A stretch of DNA of 64,000 nucleotides from Cylicocyclus nassatus (taxonomy: Eukaryota > Nematoda > Chromadorea > Rhabditida > Strongylidae), in contig CATQJL010000305.1 of NCBI GenBank assembly GCA_958299035.1, forward strand, positions 64,623,618 through 64,687,617, read 5' to 3'. The notes beneath the pieces are model-generated. The model had not been told where the DNA came from, searched no databases, and worked only from the letters and a program-made list of their open reading frames with translations. This document shows, one piece after another, positions 45,974 through 58,252 of the stretch. Each line of letters opens with the position of its first letter. Position 1 is the stretch's first letter. Position numbers and translations under genes: made by a program.

Positions 45974-48653
45974 TCTTAAATCGCAGTGGCGAACTGGAAT
46001 GAAATGCATACTGCTAGATCCGTCTTGATGAGCTAATACAAAATCTAGCTTTCCTATCCGCTGCGGGAGTCTCTGGAGGAATTACGAGCGTTGAAAGTGC
46101 GATTTGTTACGGTTTCAATGCAAGATGTGCATTGAAATCAAGCTTGAGAGTGCATAAATGGCAAAGTGTCGAGTATGCTCATTACAAGGAATGCGCACAT
46201 TAACCAGAAACAATTAAGAGCTTTTGAACAGCTAAAGTTGAGGGAGTGTCACTTGGCGTCTGTCATAAGGAACTTTCAAACGCTCATAACTTCTTCTAAA
46301 GAACCCTGTAGCAGATAGGGAAGGTAGATAGGGAAGGTAGATCTGGAATCAGCTCACCAAGAAGCATCTGATGATTGCACTTGTTCCAGGTTGGTGCTGC
46401 AATTTGGAATCCTTCCCTAGCAAGATTTTTGTTTAGATGGAATAATTGATGTGTTGATACTAATCACGCTGATTAGCTGTTGGTGGCACTTTGTAGGAGT
46501 ACAGTGGGAAACCTTGCACGAATTTCAAAAACCAGCTCAGAGTACGGGTGCGCTGATTATGTCCGAGTCATTTGTAACTCAATATGTGAGCCTGCACACT
46601 GCGCGCTGCAAGTAATGACATCTTACTAATATCTCGTTAGTAACATTTTTTCTATGGAAGAGTCTGGGTAGATGTGTATTATATCACTCTCTGATATATG
46701 CCGAACAAACCAAAAAGAGTAGATAACAAACAGTAACCATGAGGCATTTTCATCTTTTAATCTTACATGTCGTGAAGTAGATCGCATAATGTGCAATACG
46801 CATACAAACTTACCAGTACTGTGTCCATACATTATCCACGGCAGAAATTTATTTGTAGGCTCTTTGTCAAAACCGAGAAAATGATTGGGAATTCTGGAGA
46901 TTCGCAATGTCCACGAACAATTTATTAGGTTGTCCCATAAGTTTTTTCATATTCGGACCTTCAATTCGATTTTTCTCAGGAACTACAGCACCTAGTAGGC
47001 TGCAAATTTTTGGCAGTAATTCTGAGCGAATAAGCTATATAATCACCTACTTGCGGGGAATACAGAAGTGATACAGGCAAAGTTTGAAAATTGAGCGCAT
47101 TATTTTTTTCTTGGTTTCTAGTCATCAGAAAAATGCAGCAAGTGCATTTATAAATATTCGATGAGGAGAGTATATGCATGAAAAAATAGGAAATTTGCAG
47201 AGCTGTTTTGAGCTGAGATGTAATGACTTTGGTTTTTTCGGAAATTCGGGAAAATTTTTTATTTTGGCTTGGAGCATGTTGCGGATTGGACTTGGTGCGA
47301 ACTTTTGAACGCCATCTTGTAGAGCTTACTTTGATCTGTCGAATGGTACCCTGCAATTTATCAGGAGTTTCTGAGTTTTTAACAGCTGAACAAAGAGCAG
47401 AAAGTTTTTTTTATGAAGGCACGGACAAACTTTGGAGAATCCATATCTACCCAAGATCTATCTAGTGTTCATAAACCTACATTAAAAAGCTGTTTGCGAA
47501 TCACTTCGATTTTCGTAATTAATGGGTCATATAACCTCTATGAACAAGTTTTCTGAGATTTTCTAGAAGAACTGGACGACTAAGTCATTACTCTTGTATA
47601 GTTGTATATGTTCAGATTTGTTGTTTATCTTTCCCCTCTTTTTTTCGTTCATTTCGATTTGATTTAGAATGAGTGTTTATTTTGAAATTACGACAGCCTT
47701 TGCAAGTATTGAATGAAATGAAATAAAACGACATAGTCGACGAATGTTAGGAGGAGAGGCAACAATCGAATACTTAGGGATGTATTTCATGCAGCTGAAC
47801 CCTTTACGAAATCCAGATCGTTCTTGAGGTTTAAACTCAAAGTCTGTCATTCCTTTGTTGCTGAATAACTGAGAAGTGCAAAATTCATTGGCAACTTCCC
47901 AGATTGTGCGAACCATGTTCTTGCGAAAACCATGAAAATTCGGTCAAAAGTATTTAACCCTTGCCAAGCCCAAAATTGTTCGAAACTCATCTACTTTGAA
48001 CCAACGAAAGAGGCCAGTCGTTTCCGAAAAAATCTTGTGAATCAACTTCTTATGAGGTGCGTCAAAGGTCTGGGAGTCCACTCTGTATATTGGTTTGGAC
48101 CACAACTCTATAGTATTGAGCATTTGAGTGAATTGAACTACCACGCGGGTCTTGAGCGGTTGACACGAGAGAACCTCAAACTTGGGTAATTGCACTTTAT
48201 CAGAGAAACAAATAACAACAACAAACACGGATAGAACAAATAACAAAATGATGTCACTAAATGGTGAGCTACAAATAGGAATGATATGATTGATAGAAGG
48301 CACAGATATATGAGTGAAATGATGTTAAAGCAAATGGGGCACGATTTTGCACTGTCGGCATACTTATATGCATGAGACCGCATCATCAAGTCACAGAGGT
48401 GCGACATCCTATTATAGCTAAAAAACATGGGGAATTCACATCTGATGCTAACATTGGCAATTTCTCCATTGGCGAAAACAATGCAAGCTACTCATCCATC
48501 GATGCTATTCAACTGGCAAAGCATTACTCAATCATACGAACAGATGCAAATAATCTGATCAATTTGGGGCAAAGAAATACTGCGAATCGCGAAGTTCGTA
48601 TACTCTGCAGTAACTTTCAAAAGTGATTATTTTGACTTCAGTTTTATAAGACA
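45974..48653. other. Non-coding stretch with a lone mariner end
   Basis: 46925 starts TTAGGTTGTCCCATAAGTTT, a mariner-type end preceded by TA; no partner end was found before 48654. Several open frames of 80-126 codons on either strand have no family resemblance. GATAGGGAAGGTA is tandemly duplicated near 46316. Confidence 0.45.
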
Positions 48654-50238
48654 CTAGCTTGCTTACCCGGCTCCGCCCGGCCCTGTGAAAACACTGTAAT
48701 AAACACTGTAGTACACTCCCTATCCCTGTACAGCCTTTCCATGTGCCCACTTCTACACTTCTTTTCCCGTTCCCTGTGTTGTTTTCGAAACCAGCATGCC
48801 CACTTACCCCTCCTGTGCCAACTCCCAGCCTTGGAGCTCAAACTCTGCAAAAAATCGATAAAATCGATAAAAGTAATGGACAAGTTCAAAAACTAATATT
48901 GTATTCGTAATCAGCATGCTCGATTACCCCCTATGCAAACACCCAGCCCGGCGTGTCAAAATTTACAAAAACAATCGATGAAATCGATAAAAGTAATCGA
49001 TAATTATGAAAACTAATATTGCATTCGTAATCAGCATGCTCGATTACCCCCTGACCAACTCCCAGCCCCGTAGGTGATTTCTGCAAAAAAATCGATAAAA
49101 ATCAATAAAATCGATATCGATCGATGACGAAAAGTAGCCTATGACACCCGCCGGGGCCCGAAGTGTATGTGTGCCAAGTTTGGTCCGGATCGGTTCAGAA
49201 ATGGAATTTTCTATTCGGAACATACGTACAGACAGACATACAGACATACAGACAGACAGACAGACGGACAAACAGACATTCAGCTTTATATGTATTAGGT
49301 TGTCAAAATAATGTCCGTTTTAATTTGCTTGCTTTAACAAAGCAACCAAACTCAGCCCAACAAAGGATAAGGGGTACTGTTCGATAGAGCAAAGCAAGCT
49401 CTACAAGATGGCACTCATGTCTTTGCGCCATGCTCGATCCACGGAGAGTTTGAACTCAAAATCTAAAGATTTCCAAATGCCCAAAAAATCGAAAAAAATC
49501 GGATCTTCGTCCAAATAATTTCTACGAACCTCCCACTCGCTCACATCAATACTATCGATATCTGATATCCATATGTGCGATTGCCGTATTTTTTCCTTGA
49601 CTAGAAACTAAGAAAACGAAAATTTCCCTGATTTTCTCAAAGCAATGCTGAGCCGTTTTTGCATATGTAGTTCTATACTACAAGCGTAGGTGAGCATAAC
49701 TGTAGGTTCTCAGCCTATTTCGAGCGGTACTTTTCGCGAAATGTCGATTTTAGCACTGAAACTGAAACGAAAAAATCCGAATTCGTTATTTTTCGAAACG
49801 CGTGGAATGGGCTGAAAATGTACAGTTATACTTACCTAGGCTTGTAGTATAGAACTACATATGCAAAAACGGCTCAGCATTGCTTTGAGAAAATCAGGGA
49901 AATTTTCGTTTTCTCAGTTTCTAGTCAAGGAAAAAATACGGCAATCGCACATATGGATATCAGATATCGATAGTATTGATGTGAGCAAGTGGGAGGTTCG
50001 TAGAAATTATTTGGACGAAGATCTGATTTTTTTCGATTTTTTGGGCATTTGGAAATCTTTAGATTTTGAGTTCGAACTCTCCGTGGATCGAGCGTGGCGC
50101 AAAGACATGAGTGCCATCTAATAGAGCTTGCTTTGCTCTATCGAACAGTGCCCCTTACCCTTTGTTGGGTTGAGTTTGATTGCTTTGTTAAAGCAAGCAA
50201 ATAAAAACGGACATTATTTTCTTGACAACCTAATAAGA
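48654..50238 (-). mobile_element. Helitron with foldback mariner in its 5' end
   Basis: On the - strand it starts A|TCTTACATATAAAGCTGAATG (once the mariner is removed) and ends with the hairpin GGGCGGAGCCGGGTAAGCAAG then CTAG|T. Its 3' half has three 120-bp tandem repeats (AGCATG at 48793, 48913 and 49033), each with several ATCGATAAAA steps. The mariner at 49295-50233 split the 5' terminus. Confidence 0.85.
49295..50233. mobile_element. Foldback mariner element
   Basis: Flanked by TA (49293-49294 and 50234-50235). It begins TTAGGTTGTCAAAATAATGT and ends with the complement. The two ~440-bp arms are almost identical inverted copies; for example the 49540-49690 block reappears reversed at 49850-50000. 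It has no intact transposase. Removal restores the Helitron 5' end. Confidence 0.9.
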
Positions 50239-50378
50239 TGATGATGCAGTTATCCTCTGCAAAATATACTTTTTCGAGCTCAAAACGGCTGCCACATGTT
50301 TTAGTAAAAACTAGGTATATCACTCAATACTTTTTTAGTGCGAGAAAGCCAAAATTATGGTGGGAACAAATTAAAATA

Positions 50379-50599
50379 CCCTAAAATCCCGCCAATAAGT
50401 CCGGCCTTATCTATTTCTTTGACACAAAAAATTGATTAAAAAAATCGCCCTCTGCGTTGCCAGAAGCCTAGCAGATCTGCTGCGGTCTGATGGGAGGATT
50501 CATCTGCTAGACTTCTGGCAGCGCAGAGGGCGATTTTTTTTATTAATTTTTTGTGTCAAAGAAATAGATAAGGCCGGACTTATTGGCGGGATTTTAGGG
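50379..50599. mobile_element. 221-bp foldback MITE
   Basis: Flanked by TA; the ends are CCCTAAAATCCCGCC and its complement. Arms of ~100 bp are near-perfect mirror copies, including AAGTCCGGCCTTATCTATTT and AATCGCCCTCTGCG. The loop is about 25 bp near 50490. The CCCTAA end resembles the pogo element at 36930, so it may be a pogo-type MITE. Confidence 0.88.
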
Positions 50600-50967
50600 T
50601 AATTATTATTTATGGTGCTTACTACTCAATACATAGCTAGATATACCAACAATATTCCGCAAAAGTTCAATGACTAAATGTAGAGGAGACTTTGGGTTAC
50701 TACATCGTGGTGGTTACGTTTGTCAGAAACTATATTTTCGAAAAAGCAGATAAAAATACCTGCGTGCTAGTAGGCATTTACTTCTAAATAAAATTTGAAA
50801 GTTACAAAAACGCGGCGGTCACTGAATTCAAGGCTGTGTTCTTCTATAGATCTTCTATATTAAGCATCCTACTCAACTTGCATTGATAGAACAATTTCAA
50901 TACTTCTTATGCGTTGATTTTCCGCATCGTTTCGCACAAATGTATCAAATTTTTGGTTTGCGACATA
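50600..50967. other. Non-coding stretch
   Basis: AT-rich, nothing recognised. Confidence 0.4.
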
Positions 50968-50975
50968 CACGCATC

Positions 50976-51732
50976 CAGGGCCCGGCACAGATCGTCTGGA
51001 AGCAGGCTGGACTTCGTTTCCGGAGCAAAAAGCAAAGGAGATATCGTTTTCAACGAGTCGAGGCTGAGCACCAAAAATAAGCGCCATTTAGTCGAACACA
51101 AGCTTTTCGGACAGGTTATCACACGATTGATATGCTTTATCGCCTATGTCGAAAAGTGCGCGCGATTTGAAAGCAGGGCTAAAATGAACAAATTGTTTAT
51201 TTACAGAACACACAGAATCATATAACATCAAAACTGAACTGTATACATAAAAAATTATTTGCAAAAGAATTATGCGAAAAGATTGAAAACTTATGTGAAG
51301 TACTACCCCTTCCAAATTTAGTCCGTCTCCAGACGGCCACCAGACGAACTTAGATCTTCTGGAGCATAGATTTTTGTCAGTTCACATAAGTTTCGAATTT
51401 TTCTATCATGGACGGATCCCCCTGTCAAAAATTTATTCCTGAGCATGGAGACATTTGCGTATCATTGCCTTTCCTTTGTTTTTTTTTGCCTTAATTTCTC
51501 CATAAATCGCATTGTTGAATATCGCTCTTCAATGCCACTCTTGTGCATGCGTAGTATTCGGCTCTAACTTGAATTTTCACTCCTATCTCACGTTTTTTCT
51601 TTCAAACTGGTAAATCTTTCTTGCTTTCATCTTCACCCAAGTAGGTAGGCTAAAAGAGACTTCGTAAAACTTCCGAAAGTCAGGGAGACTTCGTTTTCAG
51701 AAATCCTAGAAACCTACTCGTGCCGGGCCCTG
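50976..51732. mobile_element. hAT MITE copy 2
   Basis: The ends CAGGGCCCGGCAC and GTGCCGGGCCCTG are flanked by an exact 8-bp duplication, CACGCATC (50968-50975 and 51733-51740). Its orientation is opposite to copies 1 and 3, since AGATCGTCTGGAAGCAGGC lies next to the left end. No transposase. Confidence 0.92.
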
Positions 51733-51740
51733 CACGCATC

Positions 51741-52341
51741 TTCCGCTAGAGTTGCAATATTTTTATAGTCGTCCTTCCCCCAAAAGACATCTAGTGGACG
51801 AGTTCGAATTTGAATTAGAGCACGCCGGTTGCATACAGCGCGACACCATCAAATCCATTTCAAGCGCATGCAGTTCTCTCCTATGTTTTCTCGTCGTTAC
51901 ATGGTGATTTCTTTGTTTCAATGACGTTTGTAATAGAATTGAAGTTTCTTGTTGTTTAGCGATGTTTGGTGATCTTTCTTTAGCTCTATTTTCAGATAAG
52001 CTTGAAAAAGCGATGCACATGGGATTTTCTATTATACAGTTTCATTGGAGTAACACTGAAAAGCTAGTCACCGGAAAAAGATTTTACCAGCACAGTTTTT
52101 AATTTTAGTCGTTTCTCCAACACTTTCCTGAAATCACAGATTAAGAAACGAGCATGGCAGCACAAAACATCCCTCAAAAGCAACAAAATCTATCACAATT
52201 AAGGAGACTGTTGATATTCAGAAAATGACATTAAACGTCGGAAATACACAAAAAAATCTGTTTGACATCGAACTAAAGGTGGACTTGCAGCGCACTGCCG
52301 CAACCGGCTTGCTCTAATTCAAAGTTAAATTCGTCTAGTAG
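51741..52341. other. Non-coding stretch between hAT copies
   Basis: No gene recognised. Confidence 0.4.
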
Positions 52342-52349
52342 GTGTCTAG

Positions 52350-53098
52350 CAGGGCCCGGCACGAGTCGGTTTCTAGGATTTCTGAGAACGAAGTCTCTCC
52401 TGACTTTCGGAAGTTTTACGAAGTCCCCTTTGACCTACCTGCTTAGGAGAAGATGAAAACAAGAAACATTTACTATTCTGAAAGAAAAGACGTAAGATAA
52501 GAGTTAAAATCCAAATTGGAGGTGAATACTACGCATGCACAAGACTTTGGTATCAGAGCGCGATATTTAACAAAGCCAGAAGAAATGAAGGCAAAAAACA
52601 AAGGAAAGGCAATGATATGAAAATGTTTTCATGCTCAGGGATAGATTTTTGAACGGGGAATTCGTCCATGCTAAAAAGATCCAAAACCTATGTGAAGTGA
52701 CGAAAATATATGCTCCAGACGATCTCAGATCGTCTGGTGGCCGTGGAAACGATCTAATTTTGGAAAAGGTATTGCTTCACAGAAGTTTTCAAACCTTTTT
52801 ACATAATTCTTTCGCAGATAATTTTCTATACATACAGTTCAATTTTGGTGCCATATGCTTGTGTGTGCGCTGCAAACAAGCAATTTGTTTATGTTAGCCT
52901 TACTTTCAATCGCGCGCAATTTTCGTCATACACGATAGAGCATGTCAATTGTGTGATAACCTGTCCGAAAAGCTTGTGTTCGACTGAATGGCGCTTATTC
53001 TTGAACTCGGTTCCGACTCGTCAAAAACGATATTCCCTTTGCTGTTTGCTTTAAAAAACGAAGTCCAGCCTGCTTCCAGACGATCTGTGTCGAGCCCT
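52350..53098. mobile_element. hAT MITE copy 3
   Basis: It starts CAGGGCCCGGCAC and ends GTGTCGAGCCCTG, flanked by GTGTCTAG (52342-52349) and GTGTATAG (53099-53106), 7 of 8 matching. The interior mirrors copy 2 in reverse. TCAGATCGTCTGG occurs near 52727. Confidence 0.85.
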
Positions 53099-53106
53099 GG
53101 TGTATA

Positions 53107-53869
53107 GTGGAAGGAAGACGACTACATTTTCAAGCACTGCGATAAAATTCTATTGGTATGTGTTGCAGCCAAAAGTTGCTCTTATGCTACACGAAGTCGT
53201 GCCACGATAGCTGCACTGCCAAGATTCTGAAGCGCTTACGTTAGAACCAAAAAGAAGCATTGAAAATTTGAGAGCTGAAGTGTATTTGTAATTGTTTGAA
53301 TCATGTGTGCAACAATTCTGTTTTCAAGTGCTTACAATTCTATCGGGAGAAGTATTAGGCTTTCAGACTTTTGACACAATCTGTAAAGTTGGCTCATAGG
53401 TCTTGAATACTAGAAAAAAGCAAGGTTTCCTATATGATTCATATTTTGTGATCTATATCAAAGGCTCTGTTCTCTATGCATTTGGAGTATTTGTTTTGAA
53501 CAGAATTGAGTCGAGTCAAAAACCCGAGTCATAACCAGACAGAGCAAAGGATGTGGCACACGATGGCCTAATACCCCCCCCCCCCCAGGCGGAACCTTAG
53601 CACGGTCCCCTTCACCTTCTCTCCTCCCCCTCCCATATGTGCCCATCATCTGAGAACGTTGAAAGTGGACAAGTATGGATCCAGAGCACTCTATCCTCAC
53701 TTTTCCGTAACCCATCATTCTCAGGACACTACTAGACATATGATTTGGTAAAACCGCTATATCGTTCTCTAGAAGATATGGTTTGGCGGGAAAACTCCTA
53801 CTTTGAGGAGAAGAAGGTTCAATGACAGGAATGATATAAAATAGGGAGGCCCTTGATTCCTCTGAAGGT
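53107..53869. other. Non-coding stretch with poly-C
   Basis: A run of about 14 C lies near 53574. Nothing else recognised. Confidence 0.4.
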
Positions 53870-55401
53870 AAGTAAATGAGGTTTTATACCGATCTGGTTT
53901 GGTTGATACCCAAAAATTTGGTGGTTTTTAATTCCATAGTTTAGCGGTCAGTTCAAGTGGGATTTCCTTGTAAGAAGGAGTAATGCTTTGTAATGAATGC
54001 AGAAAGAGATGGTTAGCTTACCTTTGAAGAAAGTTAGTCATGTTCGAAAATTACTATTCCATACAAGCTCATTCACTCTTCTGTAACATAGGAGTTCGCT
54101 GAAACTTCGTGCATAGGGTTTATCCTACCTGCTGACTGCGAGGATATTCATATTTTGCATGATAGGACTTCTATTTTATATTTGAGTACGTATAGGTGGC
54201 AGATCGATACCTGAGATTTGCTTCAATATTGCAAATAGAGTTCTTTTGACAGTTGTTTACGAATATCCCTTTGATTTTACTGTTGGTATCCATTTATTTG
54301 CTCACAAAAAATGATATTACTGTGTTTGATTGTGCAAACAATGTTGTGAATTCCTTTCAGGGAACCCGTGCCCCTCTCAGTCATTCACGGCTGTGGTTGC
54401 CGTTCCACTTCACCTTATTAGGACCCCTCCCTTCGCCCTATCGCCGAACTCGCTTATGCGACCCCCCAGATGTGGAGTACCAAACCCCACGCTTTACCCG
54501 GCGGCGTAGCAGGAGGAACCAAAGGCCCTGCCGCCATATCCGCAGGATCACTTAAGAGCGCAAGCACTGTGGGGAGGATTTGGCAAGGATCCAAAACAGC
54601 TTAGCAAAGAAACTTGAAGGAGACCATATGAAAACGTATTTCATAACTCTGCTTGGGAAAAAGCACGAGAAATAAGAGTAAAAGTTTTGAAATCCACTTT
54701 TCATGGCTTCTCTTAATGAAATAACTGTCATTCGAATTCGCCATAAAGAATTTTCACGATTCAAGTTGGAAATTAGAGGGGAAGGTAAACTTAAAGTCAG
54801 CAGTCCAAGATGAAACCTTGAATTGATAAATTAAATGATTGCAAAATTGTGTTTGAACCAAATTGGAAATTTTTCAGAAATTGAGAATTTGCATCACATT
54901 GACGTAAAATTTTCTGTAAGTTGTAGATTTACCACTATGGTTTTCAGATGGTTCATGATTTGAATTCGAGCAAGATTTCGTGAACAATTTCTTAATCTTC
55001 AATTTTCTACGACCGATTTTCAGCGTCACGATTTGACGACTTCGGTTTCTTGACATTCAATAATTCTTAAAAATCTTGAAACTTGAGTGTAAGTACTTCG
55101 ACGTAGCTAATGTTTTTCTGGGATATTCATATTCAAAGATTGAATGTAAATGAAAAGTGAAATCCGCTTTCATTTCTCCTATAAATGCGGCTGAAAACGC
55201 AGATTACAGAACTGCCCCACTTATTTCTCTAGCGTTTTCCCCAGCGAAGTTACGAGGTAAGTTTTCTGACGAACATTTATGGATTTCTGCCAAGTTTTCT
55301 TGGATCCTGGCCAAATCTCCGGCGCAGTGCTCGCGCCTCTAATTATCTCCTGCGGACACTGCCGGCTAGGCCTTTGGTTCCTCCTGCGCGTCCTCCGCTT
55401 T
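53870..55401. mobile_element. Decayed hAT-like element with inner foldback
   Basis: 53920-54050 resembles one arm of the element at 30458-31591 (shared GTTTTTAATTCCATAGTTT-like and GGAGTAATGCTTTGT-like blocks). The right edge CGCTTTACCCTG at 55390-55401 equals that element's terminus. Within it, GCAGGAGGAACCAAAGGCC at 54506 pairs with its complement at 55365-55385, and flanking blocks pair too, making an ~890-bp foldback at 54497-55392. The left terminus is not found. Confidence 0.55.
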
Positions 55402-55689
55402 ACCCTGGTCATAGACCCCTAGACGGCACCACCCCAACGCCATAATTGGTGAAGACGTCCAGTCACCCCGTATCCCCACGAAAAAAAAAATAGTAAATTG
55501 TAACGCCATAATCAAGGGGAAAATTGGATTCTTTTTTTCTAGCCTTATGTAGGGCCTAGCTTCAAAAATTCAAAATTTTAGTGTTTCTCTTGTATCACCA
55601 TGATATGCAACATAAACCTTTGATGGCATCGTCCACCCTAAGTTGGCCCTGAGCTCTTGGCAGCATACTTCAGTAGGACTCCCTATCAA
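55402..55689. other. Non-coding stretch
   Basis: CCCTAGACGGCACCACCCC at 55406 is repeated directly at 56025; nothing else recognised. Confidence 0.4.
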
Positions 55690-55953
55690 CTCAGACAGTC
55701 TAAAGGATACTTCTGGAGGGCAAATGCCGGGGGTCTGCGAGATTTGCGTCGTCTTGTGACGTCACGGTGACGTCAGAAGAAGGCGAATTGGGAAAATGGG
55801 ACCCTTTCCCGGTGCTCGCAAATCTGCTCCGGGGGTGTGCCAGATTTGAGGAGCTCCGGAGCACCAAAACGCGTGAAATGGGAGAGCTCCGGAGCAATGA
55901 AGTGGCAGACCCCCGGCATTTGCCCTCCGGAGGTATTCCTTTGACTGTCTGAG
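55690..55953. mobile_element. 264-bp MITE with tandem TGACGTCA sites
   Basis: A ~47-bp terminal inverted repeat starts CTCAGACAGTC and includes GCAAATGCCGGGGGTCTGC. The interior holds two perfect TGACGTCA palindromes (about 55757-55776) and two GAGCTCCGGAGC palindromes (about 55849 and 55884). Family not known; no clear target duplication. Confidence 0.82.
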
Positions 55954-57141
55954 AAGCTGCTCAAGTCGCGGCTGAAATGTCGCTTCGCGAGAAAATTGCT
56001 CCGGAGCGAAAAGGCACGATGATCCCTAGACGGCACCACCCCTCTCCAGTAAAGCCCGCCCATCCGTGCGCGCCCATCCAATAACCGTTTGAAGAACCCG
56101 GCGGCGGGATTCGGAATCTGGGACATGAGACCTTTGAGCACTATTAGAGAGCGCATGATTTTTTTCTAAATTTACGTTAGTGCAAATTTACTGAACAGTT
56201 TTCAAATATGTTGATGCAAGACTCAGGGACCAATTCGATATTTAATATCTCCTATGAAGCTGGCGCAGCCATTAGTCGATTTTCTGCTAAAATTCCCGCA
56301 GGAGCAGATGTTCTCTTAATTGTGAAGAATTATTATAGAAGAGTAGATCACTGACTGCAGAGATCACTCTCGGAATGGTTGTCGATATTGCCACAACCAT
56401 TGGCAACTTTTAGCGTTCTCTGCATCGTTGTCTTATCCCACTTCATGCTTTTCACCGCTTTTCTTTTTTTATCAGTTAGTGCTCTTGCAACATGTACCCT
56501 GTTCTTTGAAAACTTTTTGCAACAAGCCGCAAAATTCTTGCGCACAGGTGTAATTACCAATCATATTGTTGAAGTGAATTATTGCGAACTTTATTTGTAG
56601 AGCTTCACCTATCTCAAGAACTTTTCTAGCGAAAATTTAGCACTAATGCCCTCATTATAAGATGCCCAAATACACTCATTCGCTTTCACTACCATTGTTT
56701 AATTGCGAATACACAGAAGAAAAGAAAAATACTTTTTTGAATGTTAATAATCAGTTGAAACAATGAAAAATTTGAAGAAAACGATTGTACGTGAGCAATT
56801 TTTTCTAGAAGTTCATTCATTTCGCTCCTTCTGAACCAAATGCATTATGAGTTGACAGATTTGTTGGTTCACTCTAACCCCCAAGATAATGTTCATTCCC
56901 TATTAAAAACTCAGTAGATTACTAAAAAAATGTGCCATTTGATAACTTTTCTTGGAATCAGGGATTGAAATAAATTTGTTTAAAATATACAACTTCACGT
57001 CATATCCGAACTTTCAGTGCCAGTGGCAATGATCCATTTTCAAAATTATATCTCTGAGTTTCATTAAATAAAACTGAGATCTTTTTAGAGGAATTTTATG
57101 CTTTTTCATGGCTTTCCTTTCCCCAACTGTTTCAGAAAAAA
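55954..57141. other. Non-coding stretch upstream of RING gene
   Basis: GCTCCGGAGC recurs at 55999. The rest is AT-rich with no gene seen; it may contain the promoter of the RING gene. Confidence 0.4.
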
Positions 57142-58252
57142 ATGCAAGGAGTGACATTGGTACATCGTTCAGCTTCAGCACTTGAAAAACCCTGTTCCTC
57201 TTCGGTAAGCACTTGAATATTTTTTGTGAAGGAAGAACCAGTTGCAGTTTTTTACAAGCACAATTTCTAAACAGCTAAATCATGAGACTTGGTTTAGGAG
57301 GACGATGTGATCAACGATGACGTTTCTCGTTCTTTACGTCGCCTTTCTTCCTTACCTGCAGATTTTTGCTGCTCAATCTGTATGAACATCTTTACTAAGG
57401 TAGTTCAGTTTTTCGAATCAGCCAATATCCCTAATACCAGCTCTGTTACGCAGTAAAATTCAGGAATTTTTCGATAAAGTGTTTTTTCATTCTTGCTGCT
57501 CATATTATTCCATATGGTGAAATCTTTTTCAAGTGTACAACCAATTTATCCATAAAATAATTTCACTTCTAAACATCCTGTGCACTTTAAAACACAAATT
57601 TACAGCCTTCTATGCTCAGCTGTGGCCATTCATTCTGTGCAAAATGTATACAGCACTGGCTAAATGAAAATATCTCGTGTCCAACTTGCCGAATGGGTAC
57701 GCAGCTGCCAATCAGAAATATCGCTTTAGAACAGGTAAAGTTCCTTTTGTGTTCCCAAGATGTGAAATAAAAACGTGATCTTCATGCCAATATCTGGTTT
57801 CGCTTCATGGAAATGTTTTTTAGGTCGTTGAGGAGTTCAGATTGACTCGCCAGTATCGAATGGCTCATAGTTTGAAAACGAGTGGTAAACAGAACGAAGA
57901 AGTGAGTGTTAGGCCTATTAGGTTGTTCCATGATGCTTGTACCATTATGAAAAAAATTCTTCACAATGCTCGTGGTACTTCATTTATTTTTGCATATTTC
58001 TTCAAATTTTCAGAATAAATCGAAAGCAAAAAACTCAAATTCTAAAGTCTTAACTATTAGTGGCATCCACTTGGTATGAGTGCTTATGATTTAAAAGAGT
58101 AGATAATAAAACTAATGAAAAACTGGAATTAGATTTCGTTAGACAACTGGCATATGCGTCCGAATTTTCAAAAATACGATTTGGCTTCTCTTCATCATCC
58201 TGTATCTCAACGCTATGTCAACAAAGATATTTCTCTAACTCTACTAGAAAAT
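57142..58252 (+). CDS. RING-finger protein, 5' exons
   Basis: Six exons join in frame: 57142-57204, 57298-57399, 57606-57734, 57824-57901, 58014-58073, 58133-58252 (184 codons). The start MQGVTLVHRSAS lies just after a splice acceptor, so it may be trans-spliced. A C3HC4 RING at residues ~44-80 reads CSICMNIFTK then CGHSFCAKCIQHW then CPTC, all eight ligands present, so E3 ubiquitin ligase activity is likely. NIALEQVVEEFRLTRQYR follows, then a polar region and NWHMRPNFQKYDLASLHH. There is no B-box. The 3' end is not resolved: a donor GTATGA follows 58252, so more exons exist. GTPase exons downstream on the same strand could belong to the same gene or be separate. The exact family is unknown to me. 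Confidence 0.82.
57912..57960. repeat. Lone mariner-type end in RING gene intron
   Basis: TTAGGTTGTTCCATGATGC preceded by TA resembles a mariner terminal repeat. No partner lies in the same short intron. Confidence 0.4.

Noticed and set aside
46925..47600. Mariner element starting TTAGGTTGTCCCATAAG
   Set aside because: Only one end is visible; without a partner the extent cannot be given.
47944..48303. 119-codon open frame on the - strand, hydrophobic
   Set aside because: It looks like a chance frame; no start context, no family motif and no neighbouring exons.
55773..56156. 127-codon open frame on the - strand
   Set aside because: It runs across the MITE at 55690-55953 and its GC-rich flank; no domain recognised.
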